Assembly (NCBI GenBank): GCA_947498645.1
Contig: CANMKS010000001.1
Span: 2,022,032-2,086,031 of the forward strand
Direction: 5' to 3'
DNA length: 64,000 nucleotides
Origin: an uncultured Paracoccaceae bacterium
Lineage (GTDB): Bacteria; Pseudomonadota; Alphaproteobacteria; Rhodobacterales; Rhodobacteraceae
Shown here piece after piece: positions 1 to 8,431 of this stretch (the stretch's first letter is position 1; each line of letters begins with the position of its first letter). The notes beneath the pieces were generated by a model. That model was not told the DNA's origin. It did no database searches and saw only the letters and a list, made by a program, of their open reading frames with translations. Both the position numbers and the translations under genes were made by a program.

Positions 1-72
1 CCGCTGGGCTTGTTTGGCATGGCGTTGATTATGCTGTCCGGTGCCGCAATCGCCATCCGCAGGCCCGCATGA
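1..72 (+). CDS. C-terminal end of a probable DMT/EamA family permease (partial)
   Basis: The first 23 codons of the window stay open in frame 1 and end at TGA 70-72. They encode a glycine- and alanine-rich hydrophobic segment followed by a short basic tail (RRPA), the usual look of the last transmembrane helix of an EamA-type permease. The stop codon overlaps the ATG of the next gene (ATGA, 69-72), which implies translational coupling. Only the tail is visible, so the family is a guess from helix character; any polytopic membrane protein would also fit. Confidence 0.45.
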   Translation, partial: PLGLFGMALIMLSGAAIAIRRPA

Positions 73-704
73 TTATCTCGCCCAAGCGCCGCTTTGTCTT
101 TGTGCATATTCCCAAGACGGGTGGGACCAGCCTCGCGCTGGCCCTGGAGGATCGCGCGGCGGCGGATGATATTCTGATTGGTGATACCCCAAAGGCCAAG
201 CGCCGCAGAGGCCGGCTCAAGACGCTGAATGCGCCCGGTCGATTGTGGAAGCACAGCACCTTGCGCGATATTGCCGGGCTATTTGGGGCGGATTTTTTCG
301 TGGTCACGCTGGTGCGTAATCCATGGGACCGGATGGTGAGTTATTATCATTGGCTGCGAGTGCAGCGCTTTGACCACCCGGCTGTCATGCTGGCGCAGCA
401 GTATGAGTTTGCCGGGTTTTTGCGCCAGGAGTTGATCCAATCAACGCTCAGGCGGTCGCCATATGCCAGCTATGTCACTGACATCAATGGGGAGGACCGC
501 TGCACGCTCTATGCTCGGTTGGAGCATCCTGAGGATCTTGCGCCTTTTTGCGAACACTTAGGTTTTGAGCTAAGTATCCCGCATGTGAATAAATCGGAAC
601 GTCGGACCGATTGGCGCAGCTACTATGACGCGGAAGGGTTTGAAATCGTGCGGGGAATTGCGGCAGTTGATATCGAACGCTTCGGGTACCAGACAGCGCT
701 GTGA
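69..704 (+). CDS. Sulfotransferase family protein
   Basis: This 211-residue protein carries the sulfotransferase phosphate-binding loop near its N-terminus (FVHIPKTGGTSL, about residues 11-22), which in this family binds the 5'-phosphosulfate of PAPS. A second motif (VRNPWDRMVSYYHW, about residues 82-95) matches the 3'-phosphate-binding region. It therefore probably moves a sulfo group from PAPS to a carbohydrate or other acceptor; the acceptor cannot be read from sequence. The length is short for the family but both cofactor motifs are intact. It overlaps the preceding permease end by ATGA and is convergent with the fatty-acid operon that follows. Confidence 0.8.
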   Translation: MIISPKRRFVFVHIPKTGGTSLALALEDRAAADDILIGDTPKAKRRRGRLKTLNAPGRLWKHSTLRDIAGLFGADFFVVTLVRNPWDRMVSYYHWLRVQRFDHPAVMLAQQYEFAGFLRQELIQSTLRRSPYASYVTDINGEDRCTLYARLEHPEDLAPFCEHLGFELSIPHVNKSERRTDWRSYYDAEGFEIVRGIAAVDIERFGYQTAL

Positions 705-707
705 TTT

Positions 708-733
708 GGCGCACCCCCGTTTGGGTATGCGCC
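708..733. terminator. Candidate bidirectional hairpin between convergent genes
   Basis: A hairpin with a GGCGC/GCGCC outer stem and an ACCC/GGGT inner stem lies between the stop of the sulfotransferase gene (704) and the stop of the FadJ-like gene (741). There is no long T run on either side, so its role as a terminator is inferred mainly from its position between convergent genes. Confidence 0.35.
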
Positions 734-740
734 GAATGGT

Positions 741-2939
741 TTAGGCGGCTTTCGCAGCAGAGCCGAAACGCTTGTAGAAATCCTGACCTTTGTCAGCCAT
801 TTCGCGCAGCAAGTCGGGCGTTTTGAAACGATCGCCGAATGCGGCGGTCAGCTGATCACAGCGTTCTGCCGCATAGGGCGCGCCGATGATGTCGAGCCAG
901 CTGAACGGCCCGCCCGACCATGGTGCAAAGCCCCAGCCAAGGATCGCACCAACGTCGCCTTCGCGGATATCTTCCAACACGCCCTCTTCCAGCGCGCGCA
1001 CCGCTTCCAGCGTTTGCGCGAACAGCAGGCGGTGCTGCACGGTGATCAGGTCGGGCTGTTCATCCGCGACAGGGTATTGTGCGGCAAGGCCATCCCAGAG
1101 GCCACCGCGTTTGCCCTTGTCGTCGTAGCTGTAGAAACCGGCGTTGGATTTCCGGCCAAGACGGTCTTGATCGAACATCCAGAACAGAACCTCGTCGACC
1201 TCGCCGTCAGGGTAGGCATCGCCCATCGCAGCGCGCGTGGCTTTGGCAATCTTCACGCCCAGATCAACCGAAGTTTCATCAACCAGTTGCAGCGGGCCAA
1301 GTGGCATACCAACCAATTTGGCCGCGTTTTCGATCAGCGCAGGTTCGACGCCTTCCTTCACCATCCGAATGCCTTCGTTGATGTAGGGAATGATGCAGCG
1401 GTTGGCGTAGAAAAACCGTTCATCGTTGACGACAATCGGTGTTTTCTTGATCTGGCGCACATAGTCGAGCGCCTTTGCCACTGCCACATCACCAGTCTCT
1501 TTGCCTTTGATGATTTCCACCAGCAGCATTTTGTCGACGGGGCTAAAGAAGTGGATGCCGATGAATTTCTCGGCGTCGGCGGATGCCTTTGCCAGTTCGG
1601 TGATTGGCAGGGTCGATGTGTTGGTGGCGAAGATGCAATCAGGCCCGGTGACGGCCTGCACCTTGGCAGTGACGTCAGCTTTGACACCCACGTCCTCGAA
1701 GACGGCTTCGACAATCAGGTCGCACCCTTTGAGCGCGTCATAGTCTGTCGTGGCGTTGATCAGGCCCAACACGGCCTCTTTCTTTTCTTCCGTCACTTTC
1801 TTGCGGGCGATGCCCTTGTCCAAGTGAGCAGTGGTGTAGGACTTGCCTTTGTCCGCGGCCTCTTGCGTGCTGTCGATCAGGACAACTTCGATCCCTGCGA
1901 GAGCCGAGACAAGCGAAATGCCAGCGCCCATCATGCCCGCGCCGATGACGCCAACCTTTTTGACCTTTTGGTCGGGGGCGTCTGGGCGGTTGGCCCCTTT
2001 TTCCAATGCCTCTTTGTTGATGAACAGGCTGCGGATCATCGCGGAGGACGATGGGTTCATCAGGACGTTGGTGAACCAGCGTGCCTCGATCTTGATTGCG
2101 GTATCGAAAGGCACCAATGCGCCTTCGTAGACGGCGGACAGCAGGGCCTTGGCCGCAGGATAGACACCTTGGGTCTTGCCATTGACCATCGCGGAAGCTC
2201 CCACGAAGGTCATGAAACCGGCAGGGTGGTAAGGGGCACCGCCGGGCATCTTATATCCCTTTTCGTCCCATGGTTTGACGATGGAAGGTTCTGACAGAAC
2301 CCATGCTTTGGCAGCGGATAGCAGTTCGTCAGCAGGGACAACCTCATCCACGACACCAGCAGCTTTTGCCTTCTTGGGATCATTCAGCTTGCCTTCGAGC
2401 AGGAGCGGTGATGCGCCCATCGCACCCAGCTTGCGTGACAGGCGTGTTGTGCCACCCGCACCGGGGAAAATACCGACGAGGATTTCGGGAAGGCCGATCT
2501 TGGCCTTTGGGTTATCAGCGGCAAAGATGCGGTGACAGGCCAGCGGGATTTCCAGACCGATGCCAAGAGCCGTGCCGGGCAGGGCGGCTGCAATCGGCTT
2601 GCCGCCTTTGTTGGTCTTGAGATCCATGCCTGCGCGTTCGATCTTGCGCAGTACAGCGTGCATGTTCATCACACCTTCAAACAGACCACGTGCGGGATCA
2701 TCGCCGGCGCTTTCCTTCATTTTGGCAATGATATTCAGGTCCATGCCACCAGCAAAGGATCCTGCCTTGCCAGAGGTAATGATCACACCCTTGATCGTGT
2801 CATCGGCCAAGGCCTGATCAATCAGCGCGTCCAGATCAAGGAAACCCTGCTGGTTCATGACGTTCATGGATTTGCCAACAGTGTCCCAGACAATCGTTGC
2901 GACGCCGTCGGCGTCTTTGCTCATGGTAAAGTCAGTCAT
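741..2939 (-). CDS. FadJ/FadB-type bifunctional enoyl-CoA hydratase / 3-hydroxyacyl-CoA dehydrogenase
   Basis: A 732-residue multifunctional beta-oxidation enzyme. The N-terminal crotonase domain (about 1-190) keeps both catalytic glutamates: one in GIGLE (about residue 130) and one in LPEILVGIFPG. A Rossmann NAD-binding motif (GVIGAGMMGAGI) begins the dehydrogenase part near residue 330. The catalytic His context IHFFSPVDKM follows, then a repeated C-terminal dehydrogenase domain. It hydrates enoyl-CoA and oxidises L-3-hydroxyacyl-CoA. The start at 2939 has AAGGA about 10 nt upstream. It is the last gene of the minus-strand operon that also encodes the thiolase and acyl-CoA dehydrogenase. 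FadB and FadJ types cannot be separated here. Confidence 0.92.
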   Translation of the reverse strand: MTDFTMSKDADGVATIVWDTVGKSMNVMNQQGFLDLDALIDQALADDTIKGVIITSGKAGSFAGGMDLNIIAKMKESAGDDPARGLFEGVMNMHAVLRKIERAGMDLKTNKGGKPIAAALPGTALGIGLEIPLACHRIFAADNPKAKIGLPEILVGIFPGAGGTTRLSRKLGAMGASPLLLEGKLNDPKKAKAAGVVDEVVPADELLSAAKAWVLSEPSIVKPWDEKGYKMPGGAPYHPAGFMTFVGASAMVNGKTQGVYPAAKALLSAVYEGALVPFDTAIKIEARWFTNVLMNPSSSAMIRSLFINKEALEKGANRPDAPDQKVKKVGVIGAGMMGAGISLVSALAGIEVVLIDSTQEAADKGKSYTTAHLDKGIARKKVTEEKKEAVLGLINATTDYDALKGCDLIVEAVFEDVGVKADVTAKVQAVTGPDCIFATNTSTLPITELAKASADAEKFIGIHFFSPVDKMLLVEIIKGKETGDVAVAKALDYVRQIKKTPIVVNDERFFYANRCIIPYINEGIRMVKEGVEPALIENAAKLVGMPLGPLQLVDETSVDLGVKIAKATRAAMGDAYPDGEVDEVLFWMFDQDRLGRKSNAGFYSYDDKGKRGGLWDGLAAQYPVADEQPDLITVQHRLLFAQTLEAVRALEEGVLEDIREGDVGAILGWGFAPWSGGPFSWLDIIGAPYAAERCDQLTAAFGDRFKTPDLLREMADKGQDFYKRFGSAAKAA

Positions 2940-3002
2940 CTTTGTTCATTCCTTCTTGATGGGCCGGCGCGCCAACATTTCAGCGGCTTGGCCCATGGTC
3001 CG

Positions 3003-3467
3003 TTATGTTGATTTTTTGCGGTGCGATGCATCGGCGCGACCCAGCGCCAATGCCCATGCGTTTGTCTCTTCCAGCGCGTATTCGGCACGGGTGACACTCC
3101 AGCCGTCACCTATCTTTTCGAGAACCGAAAACACTGGAAAAGGTTCATTGAGGCGTTCACCATTTTTGACCAGTTCGGTGACATGCGTAGATTCGATGCG
3201 CGTTGGCGAAGTATACTCGGCCGCCACACATGCGCGTACCAATTCTGTGACACCCAAACCTTTGAAATGTTGAAGCGTCCCATCAAATGCGCGGCGCAGA
3301 TCTTCTGGCGTCTCCATGTGAATGGGGCCCGCCATCGTGAGCATGATTTGTGGCACGTGATAGACGGCCGCCAAGGCGTCGAAATCCCCGGACATCAGGG
3401 CTTCGCCTGTGACTTCCAGAATAGCCTCCGCGATATCGGAGGCTGCAATTCGCGCCTGCGCAGCCAT
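3003..3467 (-). CDS. NTF2-like (SnoaL-type) hypothetical protein
   Basis: A 154-residue protein with the general pattern of the NTF2-like alpha+beta barrel. An N-terminal helix is followed by a segment around FDALAAVYHVPQIMLTM, with later strands around RIESTHVTELV and GDGWSVTRAEYALEE. No catalytic residues can be assigned. It lies 3 nt after the thiolase stop and 63 nt before the FadJ-like gene, all on the minus strand, so it is almost certainly cotranscribed with beta-oxidation genes. A role with acyl-CoA intermediates is inferred from context only. Confidence 0.6.
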   Translation of the reverse strand: MAAQARIAASDIAEAILEVTGEALMSGDFDALAAVYHVPQIMLTMAGPIHMETPEDLRRAFDGTLQHFKGLGVTELVRACVAAEYTSPTRIESTHVTELVKNGERLNEPFPVFSVLEKIGDGWSVTRAEYALEETNAWALALGRADASHRKKST

Positions 3468-3470
3468 GGG

Positions 3471-4682
3471 TTACACCCGCTCGATGATTGTTGCGGCCCC
3501 CATGCCGGAAGCAATGCAAAGTGTCGCAAGCCCGGTGCCTTTGCCGGTGCGCTCCAACTCGTCCAGCAGCGTGCCAATGATGATGGCGCCGGTGGCACCC
3601 AAAGGGTGACCCATGGCGATGGCGCCGCCATTGACGTTCACAACGCTGTCATCAACATCAAAGGCTTGCATGAAGCGCAGAACGACCGATGCGAAGGCTT
3701 CGTTGACTTCGAATAGGTCGATGTCGCTGATGCTCATGCCAGAGGACTTCATGATATGCTCAGTCACGGGCACCGGACCAGTCAGCATGATGGTCGGGTC
3801 GGTCCCGATCTTTGCTGTGGCTTTGATCCGCGCGCGGGGTTTGATGCCATGCGCCTCGCCCCATTCCTTGGAAGCGATCAGAACGCCTGCGGCCCCATCC
3901 ACGATACCCGAAGAGTTCCCGGCGTGGTGGATGTGGTTGATCTTTTCCAGATGCGGGTACTTCATCAGCGCGACCTTGTCGAAGCCGGGCATCACCTCGC
4001 CCATGGCCTGGAAGGCCGGGTTCAGGCCGCCCAGCGACTGCATGTCGGTGCCGGGGCGCATGTATTCGTCGTGATCCAGAATGGCGAGGCCGTTCACATC
4101 GCGCACAGGCACGATGGATTTTTCGAAACGCTTTTCGTCCCATGCCTGCTTGGCACGTTTCTGGCTTTCCATGGCAAGCTGGTCGGCATCATCGCGGCCA
4201 AAGCCATATTCGGTTGCGATGATATCGGCAGAGATACCCTGTGGTACAAAATAGGTGTCCATGGCGATGGAGGGATCAACAGCAATCGCTGCCCCGTCGG
4301 ACCCCATGGCAACACGGCCCATCATTTCGACACCACCAGCGATGTAAGCCTCACCTGCGCCGCCCTTTACCTGGTTGGCCGCAAGGTTCACAGCTTCCAT
4401 GCCAGAGGCACAAAAGCGGTTGATCGCAAGGCCGGGGATCCTCTGATCAAGGTCAGAGGCCAGAACGGCGGTCCGCGCAAGGCAACCACCCTGTTCGCCG
4501 ACTTGGGTCACGTTGCCCCAGATCACGTCTTCGACGGCATGACCTTCGAGGTTGTTCCGCTCTTTGAGCGCGTTGAGCACGCCAGCGGAGAGCCGCGCGG
4601 ATGTTACTTCGTGCAGGCTGCCGTCCTTGCGGCCCTTGCCACGCGGGGTGCGAATGGCGTCGTAGATATAAGCTTCGGTCAT
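3471..4682 (-). CDS. Acetyl-CoA C-acyltransferase (thiolase)
   Basis: A 403-residue thiolase starting at ATG 4682 (MTEAYIYDAIRTPRG, the classic thiolase N-terminus); a longer in-frame extension to 4712 lacks family similarity. The nucleophilic cysteine is Cys91 in NRFCASG. The catalytic histidine is His359 in GHPLGATGA and the acid/base cysteine is Cys389 in CIASGMG. It performs the thiolytic last step of beta-oxidation, releasing acetyl-CoA. The CIASGMG motif differs slightly from the commoner CxGGGMG. It sits between the GST and NTF2-like genes in the MerR-headed operon. Biosynthetic acetoacetyl-CoA thiolase is less likely given the FadJ and acyl-CoA dehydrogenase partners. Confidence 0.93.
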   Translation of the reverse strand: MTEAYIYDAIRTPRGKGRKDGSLHEVTSARLSAGVLNALKERNNLEGHAVEDVIWGNVTQVGEQGGCLARTAVLASDLDQRIPGLAINRFCASGMEAVNLAANQVKGGAGEAYIAGGVEMMGRVAMGSDGAAIAVDPSIAMDTYFVPQGISADIIATEYGFGRDDADQLAMESQKRAKQAWDEKRFEKSIVPVRDVNGLAILDHDEYMRPGTDMQSLGGLNPAFQAMGEVMPGFDKVALMKYPHLEKINHIHHAGNSSGIVDGAAGVLIASKEWGEAHGIKPRARIKATAKIGTDPTIMLTGPVPVTEHIMKSSGMSISDIDLFEVNEAFASVVLRFMQAFDVDDSVVNVNGGAIAMGHPLGATGAIIIGTLLDELERTGKGTGLATLCIASGMGAATIIERV

Positions 4683-4704
4683 GTGGTCCTCCAGTTCGGT
4701 CGCG

Positions 4705-5328
4705 TCACCCAAGGGCGCGCGGCATCAGGTCATAAGGGTGTTTCCAACCGGGTTGGTCTGCGATGGCAGTCAGCCAGCGGTCGATATTGGGATAATTGGT
4801 ACGGTCGAAGGTGAAATCTTCGGTGTAAAACAGGTAACCAGCACATGCGATATCGGCGATAGTGATGTCATCGGCGGCAAGCCATGCTTGCTCGGCCAGC
4901 TGGGTTTCCATGATCTTGAGGGCCGAGGCCAGACGCATGGCCATGAAGGCGTTTACATCGGCATTGCGCTTGTCCTCAGGCAGGAAGTTCATGTTGAACC
5001 GCAAAGGTCCGGCAACGCCGGATACCTTGTGATTATCAAAGAACATCCAGCGCAGCACGTCACGGCGTTCAGCGGCGGATTTGCCGCCCAGCTTGCCCGT
5101 TTTGGAACTGATGTAATCCTGAATGACACCCGATTGGCTCAGGATCAATTCGCCGTCTTCCAGGACCGGCACCTCGCCCATGACGTTAAGCGCGCGGAAT
5201 TCCGGCGCGCGCGTGGCACCTTTGAAGAAGTCCACGAACACTGGTTCCCAGGTCGCATCGGCAAGGGTCAGGGTCAGGGCCGCCTTGTAGGCGTTTCCGC
5301 TTTCGCCGAAGCAGTGTAATTTCATCAT
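4705..5328 (-). CDS. Glutathione S-transferase family protein
   Basis: A 207-residue GST. The N-terminal thioredoxin-like domain (1 to about 80) begins MKLHCF and contains GEVPVLEDGELILSQSGVI, the cis-proline VP and the ES/QS glutathione-contact motif. The C-terminal all-helical domain follows, with the conserved ITIADIACAGYL capping motif. ATG codons at 5328 and 5325 are adjacent; GGGAGG lies 10 nt before the first. It is embedded in a beta-oxidation operon, 22 nt upstream of the thiolase, so it may detoxify electrophilic acyl intermediates (inference). The substrate is unknown. Confidence 0.88.
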   Translation of the reverse strand: MMKLHCFGESGNAYKAALTLTLADATWEPVFVDFFKGATRAPEFRALNVMGEVPVLEDGELILSQSGVIQDYISSKTGKLGGKSAAERRDVLRWMFFDNHKVSGVAGPLRFNMNFLPEDKRNADVNAFMAMRLASALKIMETQLAEQAWLAADDITIADIACAGYLFYTEDFTFDRTNYPNIDRWLTAIADQPGWKHPYDLMPRALG

Positions 5329-5383
5329 GTCGCGAAGGCCTCCCAACCTATTGTGTGGCTACGGGACTGATCCGTGGCCGACA

Positions 5384-5409
5384 AAGGCGCGCCGAAATAG
5401 GCGCGCCTT
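5384..5409. repeat. Perfect 10-bp inverted repeat inside the beta-oxidation operon
   Basis: Arms AAGGCGCGCC (5384-5393) and GGCGCGCCTT (5400-5409) flank a 6-nt loop between the acyl-CoA dehydrogenase stop (5418) and the GST start (5328). There is no U-tract on the minus strand, so it is a weak terminator at best. It could stabilise the upstream mRNA part or cut down readthrough, giving the dehydrogenase a different expression level from the downstream genes. Confidence 0.6.
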
Positions 5410-5417
5410 CGCCAAGC

Positions 5418-7193
5418 TTAGAAGTTTGCGGCTTCTAACGCCATGATAGTATCGCCACCGGTGTTGATGCGTGCGAGGTGCATCGCTGTGGCGGGCAGTT
5501 GGCGCGCCATGTAGTAGCGGCCGGTTGCGATCTTGGTCTCGTAGAACGCGGTGTCAGATGCACCACCTTCCAGGGCTTCCATTGCCGCTTTCGCCATGCG
5601 CGCCCACATCAGGCCAAGGCAGACGTGGCCCATCATGTGCATGAAGTCATAAGAGCCTGACAGCGCGTTATTCGGCTTTGTCGCGTTCTGCATGAAGTAC
5701 ATGCCGGCGGCTTGCAAATCCTTTGACGCGGCTTTCAGTGGCTCAAGAAAGTCAGCCTTCAGCGCTTCATTGCCTTCGTTTTCCTTGATGAAGGTTTTGA
5801 TCATCTCAAAGAACGCCATCACATGCTTGCCGCCGTCTTGGGCCAGCTTGCGGCCTACAAGGTCCAGCGCCTGCACACCATTTGCGCCTTCGTAGATCAT
5901 GGCGATGCGGGCGTCGCGGGCGTATTGGGACATGCCCCATTCTTCGATGTAGCCGTGACCGCCATAGACCTGCTGTGCCGCTGTTGCGTACTCAAAGCCC
6001 TTGTCGGTCAGGAACCCTTTGATAACTGGCGTCATCAAGGAAATCAGGCCGTCGGCCTGGGCATCGTCATTTTTATGCGCCCGGTCGATCAGGTAAGCCC
6101 CCCAGTATGTGAACGCACGCGCCCCTTCGACAAAGGATTTCTGGTCCATCAGGTTGCGGCGAATATCAGGATGCACGATCAGCGGATCGGCAGGGCCATC
6201 GGGGTTTTTGGCACCCGTCACATCGCGCCCTTGCAGGCGGTCGTTGGCATAGGCCACGGCATTCTGATAGGCGCTTTCAGCTTGGGCATAGCCTTGCAGG
6301 CCAACACCCAGGCGTGCCTCGTTCATCATCGTGAACATCGCCCGCATACCTTTGTGCTCTTGCCCGATCAGATAGCCTGTCGCCTCGTCATAGTTCATCA
6401 CGCAGGTCGAGTTACCATGGATGCCCATCTTTTCTTCGATCTTGCCACAGGCGACACCATTGCGCGCACCAAGCGAGCCATCGTCGTTGACCATGAACTT
6501 GGGCACAATAAAGAGCGAGACACCTTTGATACCCTCCGGCCCGCCGGGGATTTTTGCCAAAACAAGGTGAATGATGTTTTCGGCCATGTCGTGCTCACCG
6601 GCAGAAATAAAGATCTTCTGACCAGAGATTTTGAAAGAACCGTCATCGTTTGGCACAGCTTTCGTGCGCATCAGCCCCAGATCCGTGCCGCAATGCGGCT
6701 CGGTCAGGTTCATCGTGCCGGTCCATTCGCAAGAGACCATCTTGGGCAGATATTTTTGCTTTTGCTCGTCAGACCCATGCGCATGGATTGCGGAGTAGGC
6801 ACCGTGGGTCAGGCCTTGGTACATGTTAAAGGCCATGTTGGCGGAAACAAACGGTTCCTGTGCTGCCGTATGCATGACGTAAGGCAGGCCCTGGCCGCCG
6901 TATTCGGGATCGCAATCCATTGCGGTCCAGCCGCCATCTTTCATCTGCTCAAAGGCGGCCTTAAAGCCGGTTGGCGTGCGGACAACGCCGTTTTCCATCA
7001 CACAACCTTCGGTGTCGCCCACCACGTTAAGTGGGTGCAAGACTTCGGAGGCCACCTTGCCGGCTTCTTCAACAACCGCACCGGTAAAGTCCCGGTCAAG
7101 GTCTTCAAATCCGGGAATGTCCTGTTCGCTGACCTTGAGCAGGTCATGCAACACAAACTGGATGTCTTTGGTGGGTGCATTGTAGATCGGCAT
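5418..7193 (-). CDS. Acyl-CoA dehydrogenase with extended C-terminal domain
   Basis: A 591-residue flavoprotein of the long acyl-CoA dehydrogenase subgroup, which has an extra C-terminal helical domain compared with the usual ~380 residues. The signature [13 protein letters not shown] and the FAD-contact region with [10 protein letters not shown] lie in the middle. The likely catalytic base is the Glu in IYEGANG, about residue 440. It forms the 2,3-enoyl-CoA in the first beta-oxidation step. The same subgroup includes DmdC (methylmercaptopropionyl-CoA dehydrogenase of DMSP breakdown); the thiolase and FadJ neighbours favour ordinary fatty-acid oxidation. Start ATG 7193 has GGAGAG upstream. 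Confidence 0.92.
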   Translation of the reverse strand: MPIYNAPTKDIQFVLHDLLKVSEQDIPGFEDLDRDFTGAVVEEAGKVASEVLHPLNVVGDTEGCVMENGVVRTPTGFKAAFEQMKDGGWTAMDCDPEYGGQGLPYVMHTAAQEPFVSANMAFNMYQGLTHGAYSAIHAHGSDEQKQKYLPKMVSCEWTGTMNLTEPHCGTDLGLMRTKAVPNDDGSFKISGQKIFISAGEHDMAENIIHLVLAKIPGGPEGIKGVSLFIVPKFMVNDDGSLGARNGVACGKIEEKMGIHGNSTCVMNYDEATGYLIGQEHKGMRAMFTMMNEARLGVGLQGYAQAESAYQNAVAYANDRLQGRDVTGAKNPDGPADPLIVHPDIRRNLMDQKSFVEGARAFTYWGAYLIDRAHKNDDAQADGLISLMTPVIKGFLTDKGFEYATAAQQVYGGHGYIEEWGMSQYARDARIAMIYEGANGVQALDLVGRKLAQDGGKHVMAFFEMIKTFIKENEGNEALKADFLEPLKAASKDLQAAGMYFMQNATKPNNALSGSYDFMHMMGHVCLGLMWARMAKAAMEALEGGASDTAFYETKIATGRYYMARQLPATAMHLARINTGGDTIMALEAANF

Positions 7194-7235
7194 CTGGTGT
7201 CTCTCCGTTTGGTCTTGTTGGGTGGTCGGGCCTGA

Positions 7236-7637
7236 TTAGGCCGCGACCGTTTTCTCTTTGGCCAATTGGGCGAGCTTTTCAGCACCCCAGGCCATCTGCT
7301 CCTTCAACTCGCTGATCGCTTCTTCCAACTCGGCCTTTTGGGCCTCCATGTCGGCAAGATGTTGTTCGGCAAGTACATAAGATTTGGACAGCTGGGCCTC
7401 TTGGCCGTCGTTCATGTGGTAGAGGTCAAGCAACTGACGAATTTCTTCCAATGAAAAACCAAAGCGCTTGCCGCGCAGGATCAATTTCAGGCGGGCGCGG
7501 TCCCGCTTTGTGAAAAGGCGTTTCTGCCCCTCACGGATCGGGAACAGCAATTCTTTGGCTTCGTAAAAGCGAAGTGTGCGTGGCGTCACATCAAATGCGT
7601 CACACATTTCGCGAATGTTAAGTGTGTCGGTCGTCAT
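7236..7637 (-). CDS. MerR family transcriptional regulator, head of the beta-oxidation operon
   Basis: A 133-residue MerR-type regulator. The N-terminal winged helix has the family pattern DVTPRTLRFYE, then KRLFTKRDRARLKLILRGKRFGFSLEEIRQLLDLY. A coiled-coil dimerisation helix rich in Gln, Glu and Lys follows. There is no cysteine metal site. ATG 7637 is preferred over the upstream ATG 7646 because AGGAAGG lies 10 nt before 7637 but touches 7646. It is 43 nt upstream of the acyl-CoA dehydrogenase and on the same strand. The ACGT-repeat operator at 7713-7742 makes it a probable autoregulator and local fatty-acid or branched-chain acyl-CoA regulator, similar to the LiuR type. Confidence 0.88.
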   Translation of the reverse strand: MTTDTLNIREMCDAFDVTPRTLRFYEAKELLFPIREGQKRLFTKRDRARLKLILRGKRFGFSLEEIRQLLDLYHMNDGQEAQLSKSYVLAEQHLADMEAQKAELEEAISELKEQMAWGAEKLAQLAKEKTVAA

Positions 7638-7952
7638 CTTTCTCATTCCTTCCTTATGCGTGTTTCGAATGGCACGCACTTGCGGAGGTTGGCCCTACCT
7701 TACAAGCAAAGCTGACGTTAACGTAAACGTAACGTGGCGTCACGAGCAGGTTGACGAAAGGTCAGGAAAAATGAGGGCAGGTGCGGCGCAACAAAAAAAC
7801 CGGGAAAAATTTCATTTATTCCCCCCAAAGCGCTTTTTTAAGGGGGTTGGTGGCGATGTGCAGCGCAATTTCCAATGGTCAATCCGGCCGAATCCGGTCT
7901 GGTTTCCCGATCTGATCGCGCGGCGCTAACTCAAATGTGAAGGGCAAAGGCG
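7638..7952. other. 315-bp intergenic region between two MerR genes
   Basis: This stretch holds the ACGT-repeat operator (7713-7742) and, nearer the second MerR gene, a C5/G5 inverted repeat (7822-7846) enclosing the palindrome AAAGCGCTTT. On the minus strand the repeat could end transcription of the second MerR gene, although its tail is mixed A/T. No coding region is supported here. Confidence 0.5.
7713..7742 (-). promoter_or_regulatory. ACGT-repeat operator upstream of the MerR/beta-oxidation operon
   Basis: Four ACGT cores occur at 7715, 7721, 7727 and 7732, three of them spaced by exactly 6 bp; on the minus strand the core reads TTACGTTTACGTTAACGTCA. This periodic, partly palindromic pattern is what I recall for LiuR-type MerR regulators of acyl-CoA and branched-chain amino acid catabolism; I could not check it. 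It lies 76-105 bp upstream of the MerR start codon, which fits autoregulation of the whole unit. Confidence 0.65.
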
Positions 7953-8321
7953 CTAGCCAAGTGTCTTGGCTGTATCGTCCCGCAATGTCCGAAGTTCTGA
8001 AATCGTCTCTTCCAGTTGCTTCTTTTGCTCTGCCAGTTCGACCAGCTGGCGATCGGCAAGTGCAATCCATTCATGCATCTGCGCCTCGGTGCCTTCATTT
8101 TCATAGATCAGCAGCCACTGGCGGATATCCTCAAGCGAAAAACCAAATCGTCGTCCACGCAATATCAATGTCATCCGCGCCAGCTCTTTTGCGCCGTAGA
8201 AGCGGGATCGCCCCTCTTTTTCGGGGCTGAGCAATTCGATGTACTCGTAGTAGCGCAACGTGCGAGGCGTTACGTCGAATTTCGCGCACATCTCTTTGAA
8301 TGACAGGCGTGTGTCCGACAT
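7953..8321 (-). CDS. MerR family transcriptional regulator (second paralog)
   Basis: A 122-residue MerR protein, clearly paralogous to the one at 7236-7637: DVTPRTLRYYE, then a segment closely similar to LILRGRRFGFSLEDIRQ, then a coiled coil. ATG 8321 (MSDTRLSF) follows GGGAG by a normal distance; the longer frame to 8384 has no family support. It is divergent from the thioesterase-MATE genes starting at 8432, so it may control them. No metal-binding cysteines are present. A short TCGTAACGA element lies just upstream (8341-8349) and could be part of its operator. Confidence 0.86.
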   Translation of the reverse strand: MSDTRLSFKEMCAKFDVTPRTLRYYEYIELLSPEKEGRSRFYGAKELARMTLILRGRRFGFSLEDIRQWLLIYENEGTEAQMHEWIALADRQLVELAEQKKQLEETISELRTLRDDTAKTLG

Positions 8322-8431
8322 GTTCTTCTCCCTTGTGTAATCGTAACGACTAGCATTGGACTGGGCAACCGCGCGTCTGGCCAATTGACGGAAACAGATA
8401 TATCGCGGATGCAGGTCAATCAGGAGACGCC

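Noticed and set aside
1014..2294. Long plus-strand open frame of 426 codons
   Set aside because: It lies antisense to the FadJ-like gene and has no recognisable domain; such mirror frames are common in high-GC coding DNA.
3756..4814. Plus-strand open frame of 352 codons
   Set aside because: Antisense to thiolase and the GST end, His/Arg-rich composition typical of a shadow frame.
5823..7235. Plus-strand open frame of 470 codons
   Set aside because: Antisense to the acyl-CoA dehydrogenase, no family motif, rich in His, Val and Arg as mirror frames are.
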